64,000 bases of DNA from Henckelia pumila (GCF_033568475.1 NC_133122.1:140127402-140191401); one strand, 5' to 3'; shown: positions 23,001-35,033, numbered from the stretch's first letter. Program-made: numbers and translations. The notes: a model not told the origin generated them from the letters alone.

Positions 23001-24411
23001 TGACCGCTAAAATAGGTGTTTTCTAGCAAGTATACTAGGTCAAATAATAGTAAAGTGGACAGAGAGTTCAAGTATCGATCTCACAGGAACTGTTGTCAAT
23101 TCTCAAATTTTGATTATTATACTTAATCTAGACAAAATAATAAAGAGCGATTTGATTTAAATAAAATATGAATTTAAAATAAAAAACTGCTTAAAAATAA
23201 GAATTAAAATGGTTGAAAAGAAAATTTAATTAAAAAGAGACAACCAAGATACACGTAGGTATCAAACAAATCATGTAGCATGTAGCCGATTCAGGACTCA
23301 GATTTAATCTTAAATTACGATGAATTCTCCTAACTTTTTCAAAGGTCTATTTCTAGAACAATCAAACCTATTCAAATATTTACAGATTAATTTTTCGTAA
23401 TTCTAATCAAATTCAAATGCATGAAGAACTGTGAGAATTCAGTTTTCACCTAAAACCGCACACTGAAATCGAATTCTATTTCTAGTCAGTTTTACCATGT
23501 GTTAATTATTAGAGTGATCAAAATCAATTCCTCCTCTGTCGACTTAGAATCGATTAACATGCAAGAAAACAATTGGCCAGATCATTCACAAGACAAATAC
23601 ATATATAATAATCAATAATATAAAACCAAATATGAAAAATCCCAAATAAACATCCAAGTTTTCCACATAGATTTGTTCGACCCAATCACTTCGTCTTGGT
23701 TGAAGAAAATCTACTCAATAATTGAAAACAATAATTCAAAAATAAAAGAAGAAGAAGAAAAAAGGGAAAAACTCTGAAGAAGATGCAGCAGATCTTCAAT
23801 CTCCAAGCCTCCTAGCCACCTCACGATCTATGCGTTTTAAACCCCTTTTCACGTCTGAAAATCTCCTATTTATATGTCTTTGAAAGCCCATAAAATAAAG
23901 CCTAGAAAGATAAGGTTTTTAATTCCCGAAAATCTAATTTTTTCTGATCCGCGATCTCTCGCTTGAGCAGGCGAAACATGCGCTCGAGCGAGCAACTTTC
24001 TGTCCCAATTCTTAAAATTCTGCGATATACATGGACCCCGTGCCGGGTCCGTGCGTGGGTTCGTACATACCAACTTTTAGCGCGCGGTTTCCTTAAAAAA
24101 ATCATATCTTGAGTTCTAGCCGTCGGATCGAGCTGAAATTTGGATAGCATCTTCAAAACATCTTCAACTTCATTTTGAATGGTGAGATCGGATTTGGATC
24201 TCTCTATCATTAAAAATGAAATTTTGACCATTGCTGCTCCGTAATTCATTCTTTCAAAAATCCATTTTCCTACAAAATTACCCTGGAGAGTGAAATGCAC
24301 ACATATGCAAAAATCACATTAAAACACATAAAAATACAATGAGATAATACGAATGTATGCAAAATAAACATAAAAATAACATAAAATAATGCATACAAAA
24401 TGCATTTATCA
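23001..24411 (-). repeat. Athila-like element, 3' LTR
   Basis: This 1411-bp LTR runs TGACCGCTAAAA to TTTATCA. TATA-like TTATATGTC is at about 23869-23878 (- strand). Palindromic CGCTCGAGCG and a GGACCC...GGGTCC inverted repeat lie at 23955-24060, upstream of it on the coding strand. The conserved 'tagcaagtatactaggtcaa' and 'gtatcgatc' block near the left end is shared by many plant LTRs of this group. Confidence 0.92.
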
Positions 24412-24424
24412 ACACCCCCATACT
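24412..24424 (-). other. Athila-like element polypurine tract
   Basis: On the - strand the purine-rich AAGTATGGGGGTGT directly precedes the 3' LTR. Confidence 0.6.
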
Positions 24425-25693
24425 TAAATCTTGCTCACCCTCGAGCAAGACATGCAAAAACAATATGCAAACACAAACATAAGTAAGGACGAGTCATGGA
24501 AAATACATCCTCCGATAAGTTTCAGCACCAACAAAACAAAATAACAAAAAATTTCTCTCGATTTTCCATAATACACCATCAGTTTAATGTGAACGTGTGT
24601 GTGTCATGTTATTTCAGATACATGCAACTTAAAAAAAATCTGATATACGACTGCTTAGCGTCCTATGACAAATCAATGCAAGTGTCACAATCAAGTGTTC
24701 TTTCCTCCCAATAATCTCTAACAAAAACACAATGTAACTCTCTTGAGATAAATTACGCACCTCCGAATTTTACACCCGGTTGTTCTTAGAGCCCCAATAA
24801 TTACCCGCAAACTTAGCTATAACTATGATAGAATTCGGATTCAATCCCCTCGTCTATAGCCCGGATGGAGCATTAACCCCATTGAATCCGCAAACTTAGT
24901 CTTGGACGTAGTAATTAGAATTTCAATTCCTCGTCCATGACCCGGATGGAGTAGATTTTTTCAACGAATTTTTGTTTCAAATTTATTTTTTAAAAAAAAA
25001 TTGGTTCGCCCAAGATCATAAGTGTAATGTCAGAAAATCATTAGAACTCAAAGAACAAAATCAAGATCAACAAACACCTATTGTCATGCAGTGGTCAAAC
25101 AGACACGAACATCATCAATGATATCGCTACACTTCACTGGTCTAACATGTGTGCTTAAAAATATTCACTACACAACCTAAGATTTTTCATGTCTAATCAA
25201 GAGAAAAAAATTTCCCAAAAATCAAATTTTTTTATCAACTTAATCACCATCGGCTCCCAATTATTATCCTACTCAACACAAATGCAAACAACAAAAACAA
25301 ACTATATGCAAACTAACACGAAACACGACAGATGTAACACAAACACAACAAACAAATAAAAACATAAAAACTGGACTACCCCCCCCCCCCTCAATACTTA
25401 TTCAAAGAACTGCCCTCAATGCTTTAGATAATGAATAAAATGCATAAACAAACACACAAATACAAGATGAACAAAAACACAATGAAAACAAAAATAACAC
25501 TCCCCTGGTTTATGCTTCGTTCTCTTCCTCCATCTATAGAACTCCAACTATAACTCTTCTTAGTAGGGCCACAAACTGCACAAATAAAGGCAACGGGTAA
25601 GGCGTAGGAGCAACAAAAAATAATAAAAAGAAAAAAAACAATAAAAAATAAGAAAACACTCGGTTGCCTCCCAGCCAGTGCTAAAGTTATAGT
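24425..25693. other. Non-coding internal part of the Athila-like element
   Basis: An AT-rich stretch of about 1.27 kb without convincing coding sequence. It contains two related segments about 90 bases apart ('cgtctatagcccggatggag' near 24850 and 'cgtccatgacccggatggag' near 24940), a run of 13 C at about 25378-25390, and A-rich low-complexity sequence near 25600-25650. In an autonomous relative the pol gene would sit here, so it has been replaced or lost. Confidence 0.6.
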
Positions 25694-27438
25694 CTATAGC
25701 CCGACTATGCAGAAGCCACCATCAAAGAGCGATTGTCGTCCATAGTAAGAATCATACGACTCTACGTATGAGTCTTGATTTTCTTCGCCCTCAAGCTTGG
25801 CGTGATATTGACTTTTTAAGCTCGTCGGTCCAACAATACTTGTCATGAACTGAAAATTTTGGAAAGAGATTTCGACTCTAGGCTGAAGCTCATGGAGGAT
25901 GTAATATTTTGGAGGTGGCGTCAATGGCAAGAATATATCTTCTAATGATGTGCATGTAAATTCCATTGACGAGGTCAAACCTGTCTCTTTGGAAATTTCT
26001 TCCTCCTTCACTGTCACTTTTGACTCCTCTTTCCATGAAGGTTTCTCAAAAATTATTTCCACTTGATCTAGAGCAATTACGTCATTCTCTTGACAAATCT
26101 CAAAAAATGGTTCTATAAAACGCTCAATCTGCTCATCCAAGAGACTCAAAGAGTTGACGCGGCTTTCTAAGAACTTATTTTTTTCTGTATGATGTCGCAC
26201 AATTAGGGGTGTTCATATTTCGGATAAAACCAAAAAAACCAAAAATCCAAACCAAAAAAATCAAAGATCGAACCGAACCAAAAAACCATATTTTCTAATT
26301 TGGATATAAATTTTAAAACCAAAGTTTATTTGGTTCAGTTTGGATTATATATGTCAAAACCGAACCGACCGAAAAACCGAAATTGAAATAAATTAATAAT
26401 TAAATTAATATTTTTTATTATATTATATATGTTATGAGATAATATTTAATGAATGAATAATCATTTTGAATAATTTTTAGTTGATTGTTGTTTATTTAAT
26501 TCATTGTTATTGTTTATGTAATTTTTAGCTGATTGTTATTTATGTCAGTCATTTAAACTTTATTTTTAAAGTTTTTACTAAAAAAATGTAAAAAACATAT
26601 TATATTTTACAATTTATTTATATTATTAATTTTAATAATTATATCAAAATCGGAATAACCATATCAAAATTTGTTTTGTTTTTTTTTTGAAAATATTATA
26701 AGACTGTGGTTGGATATTTGTCCTTGTATTGTTTGTTATTTTTTATTTCTTCACTATATGACTCTAACTTTAAGTTGTGTGTTGGGGTTTTAAATTACAT
26801 TTTGTATGAAATTTATGTTTATTTTATTGTGTTATGTATTATTAATGATAAATCCGACCAAACCAAATCATATAAACCTGTCCGTTATAGTACAAAAACC
26901 AAACCGAACCGAAGTAAAACGGTTTGACTTTAGATTATATTTTTCATAAATCGAAAATAAAAAAATCAAACCGAAATTAGACAAATTAAAATTGAACCGA
27001 CCAATGAACACCTCTACGCACAATGTTCTCCAACTGAGCCACATGATCATCCTCAAAATGCCCGATACACTCTTATTTATACTCCGGTGGTTGGTTCGCA
27101 AAATTTTTGGAGTTGAATTCTGAAGGATATTGGTGACTCCAACCCTGCAGTGAAGGATCACAATGCCAATGGTAGTCAAAATCCGTCATATCATTTAAGA
27201 GGTGCATCGCACTATTATCATCTCTTCTGAACAAGTGACTGTCAATGGCTAAAGCTCCATAATCTACCCAATGTCTTGTTGGCTCATCCAAACGACCATA
27301 GAAAATCTGAGTTAGCGTGTAGTGCAAAAAATCATGGCATCGAAATCTATTAGCCAAATCATTGAATCTCTCCCAAGCAGCATAGAATGACTCTGAGTAT
27401 TGGTGGCCAAAACTTGTGAATACCCGTCGATGATTCAT
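25694..27438 (-). pseudogene. gag: Gag-like gene of the Athila-like element, split by a MITE
   Basis: The N-terminal part (27438 down to 27025) contains a retrotransposon Gag capsid segment (ESFYAAWERFNDLANRF, LTQIFYGRLDEPTRHWVD, SAMHLLNDM). The C-terminal part (26195 down to 25694) is acidic and contains LDEQIERFIEPFFE. Between them sits an 813-bp MITE. Taking out the MITE plus one 8-bp duplication keeps the frame, giving about 307 codons with one internal stop (TAA, 27073-27075, probably from CAA). The true start is uncertain. No zinc knuckle or protease was seen. Confidence 0.75.
26204..27016. mobile_element. hAT-type MITE inserted in gag
   Basis: This 813-bp AT-rich element has 13-bp terminal inverted repeats (TAGGGGTGTTCAT and, inverted, TAGAGGTGTTCAT) and a perfect 8-bp TSD CGCACAAT (26196-26203 and 27017-27024). 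The 8-bp duplication and the TAGGGGTGTTCA terminus fit non-autonomous hAT elements. Both ends are rich in 'aaccgaaccaaa' repeats in opposite orientation, forming long subterminal inverted repeats. The only ORF (26706-26927) is short and not transposase-like. Confidence 0.9.
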
Positions 27439-27568
27439 CTCCTAGTACCTCACAAGCAAAAGAGAATAAAATTAAAATTCAAGTTAATAATTAATCAAAG
27501 GAACGAAAAGAGAGAGAAAAAAATGTCTAGTCTCAAGCAAATAATCTATCCTAATATTAACCAAACAG

Positions 27569-27586
27569 TCCCTGGCAATGGCTCCA
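27569..27586 (-). other. Decayed primer-binding site, tRNA-Asp type
   Basis: On the - strand TGGAGCCATTGCCAGGGA lies six bases inside the 5' LTR. From family knowledge, Athila elements use the 3' end of tRNA-Asp (TGGCGCCGTTGCCGGGGA). This site differs at three positions, mostly CpG-type losses. Confidence 0.7.
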
Positions 27587-27592
27587 AAAACT

Positions 27593-29003
27593 TGACCTCT
27601 AAAATCGATGTTTGCTAGCAAGTATACTAGGTCAAGTAATAGTAAAGTGAACAGAGAGTCCAAGTATCGATCCCACAGGGACTGTTGTCAATTATCAAGA
27701 TTTGATTATTATACTTAATCTAGACAAAATAATAAAGAGCGATTTGATTTAAATAAAATAAGAATTTAAAATAAAATCTGCTTAAAAAATAAGAAATAAA
27801 ATAGTTGAAAATAAAATTTAATTAAAAAGAGACAACCAAAACACACGTAGGTACCAAACAAATCATGTAACATATAGCCGATTCAGGACTCAGATTTAAT
27901 CTTAAATTACGGTGAATTCTCCTAACTTGTTCAAAGCTCTATTTCTAGAACAATCAAACTCATTCAAATATTGACGGATTAATTTTTCGTAATTCTAATC
28001 AAATTCAAATGCATGAAGAACTGTGAGAATTCAGTTTTCACCTAAAACCGCACACTGAAATCGAATTCTATTTCTAGTCGGTTTTACCATGTGTTAATTA
28101 TTAGAGTGATCGAAATCAATTCCTCCTCTGTCGACTTGGAATCGATTAATATGCAAGAAAACAATTGGCCAGATCATTCACAAGACAAATATAAATCTAA
28201 TAATCAATAATATAAAACCAAATATGAAAAATCCCAAATAAACATCCAAGTTTTCTACATAGATTTGTTTGGCCCAATCACGCCGTCTTGGTTGAAGAAA
28301 ATCTACTCAATAATTGAAAACAATAATTCAAAAATAAAAGAAGAAAAAGAAAAGAAGGAAAAACTCTGAAAAAGATGCAGCAGATCTTCAATCTCCAAGC
28401 CTCCTAACCGCCTCACGGTCTCTACGTTTTGAACCTCTTTTCATGTCTGACAACCTCCTATTTATATGTCTTTGAAAGCCCATAAAATAAATCCCGGAAA
28501 GATAAGGTTTTTAATTCCCAAAAATTTAATTTTTTTGATCAGCGATCGCTCGCTCGATTGGGCAAAACATGTGCTCAAGCGAGCAACCTTCTTTCCCAAT
28601 TATTAAAATTCTTCTATGCACGGACCCCCGTGCCAGGTCCATGCCTGGGTCCGTGCATACCCACTTTCCAGTGCGCAGTTTCTTGAAAAAATCATATCTT
28701 GAGTTCTAGCAGTCAGATCGAGCTGAAATTTGAATAGCAGCTTTAAAACATCTTCAACTTCATTTTGAACGGTGGAGATTAGATTTAGATCAATCTATCA
28801 TTAAAAATGAATTTTGGACCATTGCTGCTCCGTAATTCATTCTTTCAAAAATCTATTTTCCTACAAAATTAACCCGCAGAGTGAAATGCACATATATGCA
28901 ATAAATCACATTAAAACACATAAAAACACAATGAGATTAAACGAATGTATGCAAAATAAACATAAAAATAACATAAAATAATGCATACAAAATGCAATTA
29001 TCA
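27593..29003 (-). repeat. Athila-like element, 5' LTR
   Basis: It has the same length (1411 bp) as the partner 23001-24411. The first 90 bases differ at about one in ten and much of the remainder less. TATA-like sequence is at about 28458-28468. The CGCTCGAGCG palindromes are decayed here (CGCTCGATTGG, GCTCAAGCGAG near 28550-28585). Confidence 0.92.
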
Positions 29004-29008
29004 GGTGT

Positions 29009-30193
29009 CCAGAACAAAACCATGGACGTGAGCATAAAATGCTTATTACGAAAGTATGAGTATACAGATACTATGTATGCAATGCAAGTGAAGGTATAAG
29101 AAACTTATCCTCAATAGAACTCTGCTCAGTCAAAGACGCCATGGTATGTAGCACACTAGGCCATCACATTAGGAGGTACTCCCATACCATAAACTGTGGA
29201 TATATCCGGGTCCAAAACTATGTTTGTCATCCACAAAATATAACGGGGGTGAGCGACCCCTCTACTGGTAGTATCGATGAAATACAGGCTCAATGTGTAA
29301 ATGCATGCAACATAATATCAGTGACATAATAAATGCATACATAAAACATGAAAATATAGAACATGCATACTCAACCAGGGTATCTCGCATAGTACATTCG
29401 TACCTTATTCTCAGCAATAAGAGCTACCTAGCAAATTCTGCTCTCTAGTCCAAGCCTAAAATCACATAGACACTATATCAATAATAGTGCTCTAAAAGCC
29501 TTAACTAAGCTATTACATAATCCCTAATCTCTATAGGGATCCAAAATTATACATGTGTTCGTCGTCAGTCCGTTGATGGCGACTGCCTCAAAACTCAGGC
29601 ACTGCTCCGCTACTACCCCCGCAGCATTCCGCCACTCTCGGCCCTCCAATAGGACGCCTAGAAACCTCTAAAAACCGACTAGAAGAAGCTAAGAATGAGA
29701 TAGAGAAGGTGAATAGGCGAGTCAAAAGTGAGCCTCGGTTCTTCTATATATAGACAACGATCGGAACCTCCGATCACACAATCGGAGCTTCCGATCCATG
29801 CTTCTGATCTCTCATTGCCAACCGCATGTCTTGCTTCTAGAGGCCACTTGCCGACAGTAGATCGGAGCTTCCGATCTCCTTGACGTCACTGCATACGTAA
29901 TATTCCGGAAAACTGGAAAATCGGGACGTTCGGAGCTTTCGATCCTACTTCGGAGCTTCCGAACTCCCCAGAGCTTCCGAATCCAAAACTATGGCTCCGA
30001 TCACTTTGGAGCTTCTGAAATCTGTTCAGAACTTCCGATCTTCCAAAAGCTCAAAGCTTTACCGAACCATTTTTTATCATTCTGGATCTATTTCCCAACT
30101 TCTTAAACCCATTTGAGGATCCTGTAATCATGATTTATCAAATTAAACATAATTAGGCTCTTGAATAACTTAATTTGGAGACGGGTTACTACA
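29009..30193 (-). repeat. Gypsy-1b 5' LTR, outer piece
   Basis: This resumes the LTR broken at 23000 and ends GGGTTACTACA at 30193. It carries the same palindrome array as the 3' LTR (about 29760-30060) and a TATA box at 29743-29753 (- strand). Confidence 0.9.
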
Positions 30194-32263
30194 ATTGCAG
30201 AACGCAAGAATCACACTCTAAAATAAATGATGAACGCGTTGTTACTCATTTCTAACTTACCTCAAAATATGTGGGGAGAAGCGATAATTTCTGCAAATCA
30301 CATTTTTAACAAGATACTACACAAAGGAAAATATGAAACTCCATATGAATTGTGTAAAGGTCGTAAACCATCTTACAAATACCTTAAAGTATGGGAGTGT
30401 TTCACTAAAGTAGAAGTACCTAAGCCAAAACAGATTAAAATTGAACCTAAAATAGTTGACTGCATTTTTGTTGGATATGTGTACAACAGGCATATCGATT
30501 CTTAGTGCATAGGTCAATAATTCTGATCTAAATGAAGGCACAATTATAGAATCTAGGAATGCATTATTTTTTGAAAATGTTTTTTATTATAAAGAAAGAA
30601 AAAAAGTAAGTTCGAACAAAAGAACTTATGAAAACACAACTAACAGTCCACAAAACAATGAAGAAACAAGACGAAGCAAGAGAGCAAGAGTTGATAAGTC
30701 CTTTGGCACTGATTTTATAACATACATGTTAGATAATGAACCCAGAACTATTCAATAAGTTTTGTCAAATCTAGAGGATCTTTTTTTGAAAGAAGCAATA
30801 CAAAATGAAATAGATTCTATCATGCATAATCATACTTGAGAGTTGGTTGATCTCCCTTCGGGCTGTAAACCTTTAGGATAGAAGTGGATTATTAAAAGGA
30901 AATACAAAGAAGATGGATCTATAGATAAATACAAAACTCGCTTAGTAGCTAAATGTTTTAGACAAAAAAAATGATATGATTTCTTTGACATATACTCTCC
31001 GGTTACAAGGATCACATCCATTCGTGTTCTCATAGTCATTGATGCATTGCATAATCGTGAGATTCACCAAATGTATGTCAAAACCGTTTTCTTGAATGGA
31101 GAATTGGAGGAGGAAATATATATGGAACAACCAGAAGGGTTTATTGTACCCGAAAATAAAAAAAGGTGTGTGAGCTTGTCAAGTTAATATACGGACTCAA
31201 ACAAGCACCAAAACAGTGGCATGAAAAGTTTGACACTACAATGATGTCAAAATGGTATCAAAATCAATTATTATGACAAGTGTGTCTACATTAAAGGTAC
31301 TCAAAATGCATACGTAATTTTCTGCCTTTATGTAGACGATATATTAATTATGGGAAGTAACCATGAATTTATCGTGAAAACAAAACAATGTTGAAACAAC
31401 ATTTTGACATGAAAGATTTGGGACTATGTGATATTATACTAGGGATTATAATCTCTCGAACATCTGATGGAATTATTTTATCACAATCTCATCATGTTGA
31501 AAATGTTATTGAAAGATTTAATGCCACAAATCGTCCTCCGGTGAGAACACCTATAGATTTAGGTACACATTTAGCCAAAAACCAAGGAAAACCTGTCTCA
31601 CAATTGGAATATGCAAGGGTAATATAAAGTTTAATGTATTTAAATAACTGTACCCGTCCAGAACTTGCATATACAGTAAAAAAAATTAAGTAAGTTCACA
31701 AATAATACAAGTAAGGATCATTGAAAAGCCTTATTATAAGTGCTTGGATATTTGAAATACACACTTCATTATGGAAATCCTCAAAGCAAACATCCAGCGG
31801 TCTTGGAAGGATACTGTGATGCAAATTGGATTTCTGACACAAAAGACTCCAAGTCTACCAGTGGATATGTGTTCACAATAGGTGGAGGAGCGGTGTTATG
31901 AAAATTCTCAAAGCAAACATATATAGCTCGGTCCACTATGGAATCAGAGTTTATTGCTTTGGATAAAGCCAACGAAGAAGTTGAATGACTTAAAAACTTT
32001 TTAGAAGATATTTCTTGTTGGAATAAACCAATGTCTTCCATTACTATTCAGCAATAGGAAGAGCACAAAGCAGTATGCACAATGGTAAGTCTCGGCATAT
32101 TCGTCGAAGACATAATACCATAAGACATTTGATCTCAAATGGGGTTATTTCTGTTGAATATTTAAAATTAAAGGAAAACCTAGCGGATCCGTTTACTAAA
32201 GGTATAAAAAAAGATCAAATGAAAAAACTGATAAGAGGAATGATCTTAAAACCCACAAAATAA
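30194..32263 (+). pseudogene. pol: Copia-3 pol, second part: integrase end, reverse transcriptase, RNase H (decayed)
   Basis: It resumes exactly where 16540 broke off (AERKNHTL). Pieces in changing frames follow: integrase C-terminal GRKPSYKYLKVWEC (30227-30505); RT with EEEIYMEQPEGFIV near 31110 and the catalytic YVDDILIMGSN near 31330; MLKQHFDMKDLGLCDIILGI (31388-31627); RNase H with [23 protein letters not shown] (31800-31875); and the tail NLADPFTKGIKKDQMKKL (32075-32263). Many stops and frameshifts show it is long dead. Confidence 0.85.
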
Positions 32264-32763
32264 ATATTTATAGCGGTAACCTAATCTTGAGAATTTGAGA
32301 TCCCAAAACCTTGGTTCAATGGAAAAACTAAGTTATAAATAATAGTTTGAGTACTTGGAATTTGAGTCCGCTCATTCCTCTAACATCCAAGTTAGACCTG
32401 CAACATATGATGAAGTTAAGTTGTCTTTTAATCATTCCTATACCTATAAGGTAGAGTAAAGCATGTTATTCTAGATAGGAGATTACCTATATAAGTGCAA
32501 AGTGATGGACGCTTTGATAAGAACACTTATGAATCTAAAATATGGTCCAGGACCGAAATGGACACAACATGAGAACAATATATGTTAGATTTATTGTTGT
32601 GTATATACTATTGACTTGGTTTACAAAAATAGTTGACTAGTTCAAGATATCACGTCAATAAGCAACTAGTAAATCCGATATTATATTACTAAGGCAGGTT
32701 CAATGTCACAAGAACTTTCAAGTGAGTCTGCATACGTGCGTAAATTTCATTCATGTGGGGGAT
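32264..32763 (+). other. Copia-3 3' untranslated region and polypurine tract
   Basis: No coding sequence seen. It ends with the purine tract GTGGGGGAT (32755-32763) directly before the LTR start TGTTGGAAATTTG. Confidence 0.7.
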
Positions 32764-32958
32764 TGTTGGAAATTTGAATGCAGAAATAAGAATAATATGA
32801 GATAATGGGAAAATAATTGTCCCACACTGGAAGCCTACCAATGTATTCTCTTCCTTATCAGTTCCTGTAGGGACCTCGGGTGCTAATCTCATCTTAAGGG
32901 GCAATTAATGAATAAGAATCATTAATTAGACAATAATAATTCAATCTGAATAACATTA
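32764..32958 (+). repeat. Copia-3 3' LTR, truncated
   Basis: The first 195 or so bases of an LTR beginning TGTTGGAAATTTG. It is lost at about 32958, where sequence of another type begins. The boundary is approximate because no second copy of this part is present. Confidence 0.6.
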
Positions 32959-33774
32959 ACAAGAACATTTGGCGACGCAAAACTATACATTTGGCGACGC
33001 AAAATCACGTCGCAAAAAGAACCAAAATTTTTTTTTCAGAACCCCATGCGCGCCCGCGCATGGGTTTCGGACAGAATCTAGAAAAATGATAAACATAACA
33101 GTTGTAGATATTTGTCTTCTCTTTCCAATGCCTCCGCTGCACCCTTATCGGAATTTTCAGTAAAAATTTATACTCATTCTACCAAGAAGGGTCGGTGCAA
33201 AAATTTACAAAAATTACCAAAGGCTACAACAAAGATCAAAGTTGCTAGGGCTATTTCAAATCTGAAAAATTGCATACATAATCTCAACATGTCCCAAGCA
33301 TAAATACATGCATATCTAGACATAACAATAATCGCATATATGTTTCTAAGGTGCAATACAATAAACTCAATTCTAAGTTTTCAAAGCTCAAACTAAACCA
33401 AGACCTTCTAACATGCATTTGACAGCAATCTATTCTTAGCCCGAAGTCACCACATGCTAATCTTTCTCAATCTCGAGCTATCCAAGCCACATCTGACTCG
33501 CTCATGCCCCAAACCTGATGCAATGCACACATACAAACAAAGCAACAACCGGATAACTCCGATGAGAATAAATCTCAGTATGAAAGACATGCATATACAC
33601 CGTATAAGCATATTGAATCTATATGCTATAAGAATTCTAAATCATCAAAACATGTAATCATAGAAATATACTTCATTCTTAAATCCTTAAAGCATAGCTA
33701 TTCATCTAAAGCAATATCATATCAAGTATATCAATACATTCATATCTAGAATGATATATCACAACATTCTAGTG
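32959..33774 (-). repeat. LTR fragment of a Tekay-like gypsy family
   Basis: It contains the block 'cacatacaaacaaagcaaca..ccggata' near 33530, also found in the LTRs of Gypsy-2 (39180) and Gypsy-3 (59660), with a similar order of flanking sequence. Near 33041-33062 it has a palindrome with 10-bp arms CCCATGCGCG and CGCGCATGGG around two bases. GCGACG/CGTCGC repeats occur at 32970-33015. No internal region follows on either side, so it is a truncated remnant or a solo LTR with lost ends. Confidence 0.55.
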
Positions 33775-35033
33775 ATGTAGCCAAAAATAACTTGTATATG
33801 ACACGTTGCTTCCGCAAAGTCCGGAGTATCAATGGATCCTTGTATGTTACCGGTGGAGATCTTCAGTGGGTTGTTCCTACATCACAAAACAAATTCAGAG
33901 GAGCCGGGAGGGTTCCCGGTGAAGGCATTCTGACGCTCAAGTTAGTGATTACTCCTCTCTCCTACTTTTATTCATTGAACCGTATTATGCCCAAGTTTTC
34001 TTCCTTCTTCTGTTTCGTCGGCTTCGTCCCTTTGATTTGAGATTTTGTGTGTATGTACATATTGAATATATGTGTATATGTGTGTCTAAGAGACATCTCT
34101 CTCCATGGGTTTCTACCTGCATCCTTTTAATCGGCCGACACAGCTGCTACGCACGATGACAAGGCGGAGAGGCTTCATGGTGGTTGCCGTGGAATGAAGA
34201 TGACGGGGCGGCTATGCGAAGGCCGTGTGTTGCAGCTCCGTTAAGGGGACGTCGAAGATAGTGGACTCGGTGAGGAGCAGGCGACGCAAGGAAGGTGACT
34301 GTCCACACAATCCAGTTCCAGTCATGGCTGCGTTTTCGGGTAGGAACGGAGCCAGATTCTGGGCTGGATAGGTTTGGACGTGAAAGGATACGTGGTGAGC
34401 CGGCGATGGCTTCCGCCGACTTCCAGACATGGTTAGTTATTGAACTTTCCGATCTGGCTTGACGGAGCGTGGCCGCGCGAGAGAGTGGGCTGTCCAAGGA
34501 TAGCGACGTCGGTGACAAGCTGCATGAGGCAATTTGGCGTAATAATATGGAGGAACATCATCGCTCGGATCCGACTTCCAGCATGGAACATTCACCTTCG
34601 GTGGATGCTCCATTTTCTGGCTCGATCTGAACGTGGTGCTTGCAGCAGGCGAGGGAGGATGCGGTCGCCGATGGAGAATGTGGTGGCTGCACGATCGTCG
34701 GTCGATGAAGATTCGCCAGAGATGTGGTCGTCGATGGTAAGACGGTGGTGGCTACGAGGAACTTCGGACTATGATGGGGATATATGCATATACACATATA
34801 TATGCATGTACACAAATATATACATGCTCTGACGACAAATATCAATAATTATTGCACTAAAGTGTTTGGTGTTATCATGTTTTATTTATTGAGTTGATTT
34901 ATGTGCAATAACTTTGACAAATTTATTGTCTTTAGAGATTGATATAAGATATAATATATATATATATATATATATATAATATGATTTTGACTTTTTTATT
35001 TTTTATATGATTTATTTTTTAAAATTCGTTGCA
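33775..35033. other. Probable Tat-element LTR/untranslated region upstream of the opposite-strand ORF
   Basis: It begins TGATGTAGCC and contains the segment 'gacgctcaagttagtga' (33930-33950), of a kind found in LTRs of plant Tat-type elements. There is a GC-richer block at 34140-34760 and an (AT)n run at about 34947-34980. A possible splice acceptor TTCGTTGCAG ends near 35031. I see no convincing gene. ORFs at 34147-34845 overlap on both strands without family motifs. No second LTR lies in the window, so the LTR assignment is an inference. Confidence 0.4.

Larger units (their letters stand above)
23001..29003 (-). mobile_element. Non-autonomous Athila-like LTR element with gag only
   Basis: A 6003-bp insertion with two LTRs of 1411 bp each, flanked by the TSD GGTGT (22996-23000 and 29004-29008). 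The uninterrupted target exists at 16811-16830 in the partner LTR. The internal region (24412-27592) encodes only a Gag-like protein on the - strand. I see no protease, RT, RNase H or integrase. The primer-binding site resembles tRNA-Asp, as in Athila elements, and the Gag piece also looks Athila/Tat-like. It must have been moved by the enzymes of a relative. Confidence 0.9.
16541..30193 (-). mobile_element. Gypsy-1b: chromoviral Ty3/gypsy element inserted in Copia-3 integrase
   Basis: Termini are TGTAGTGACCC and GTTACTACA. The flanking target bases are GTTGC (16536-16540) and ATTGC (30194-30198), one mismatch. It contains gag-pol on the - strand in the gypsy order (protease, RT, RNase H, integrase), a tRNA-iMet primer site at 22710-22721 and a polypurine tract at 18078-18090. 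The right-hand (5') LTR is split by the Athila-like element. LTRs differ at roughly one base in ten, so the insertion is old. A Tekay-like chromovirus is the likely lineage. Confidence 0.9.

Noticed and set aside
25378..25390. Run of 13 C as a possible structural element.
   Set aside because: A single homopolymer in a non-coding, low-complexity stretch; likely slippage.
34147..34845. Possible host gene in the GC-richer block (ORFs of 130, 123 and 95 codons on both strands).
   Set aside because: Overlapping frames on both strands with no recognisable domain, next to retroelement sequence of LTR type. More likely untranslated Tat sequence.
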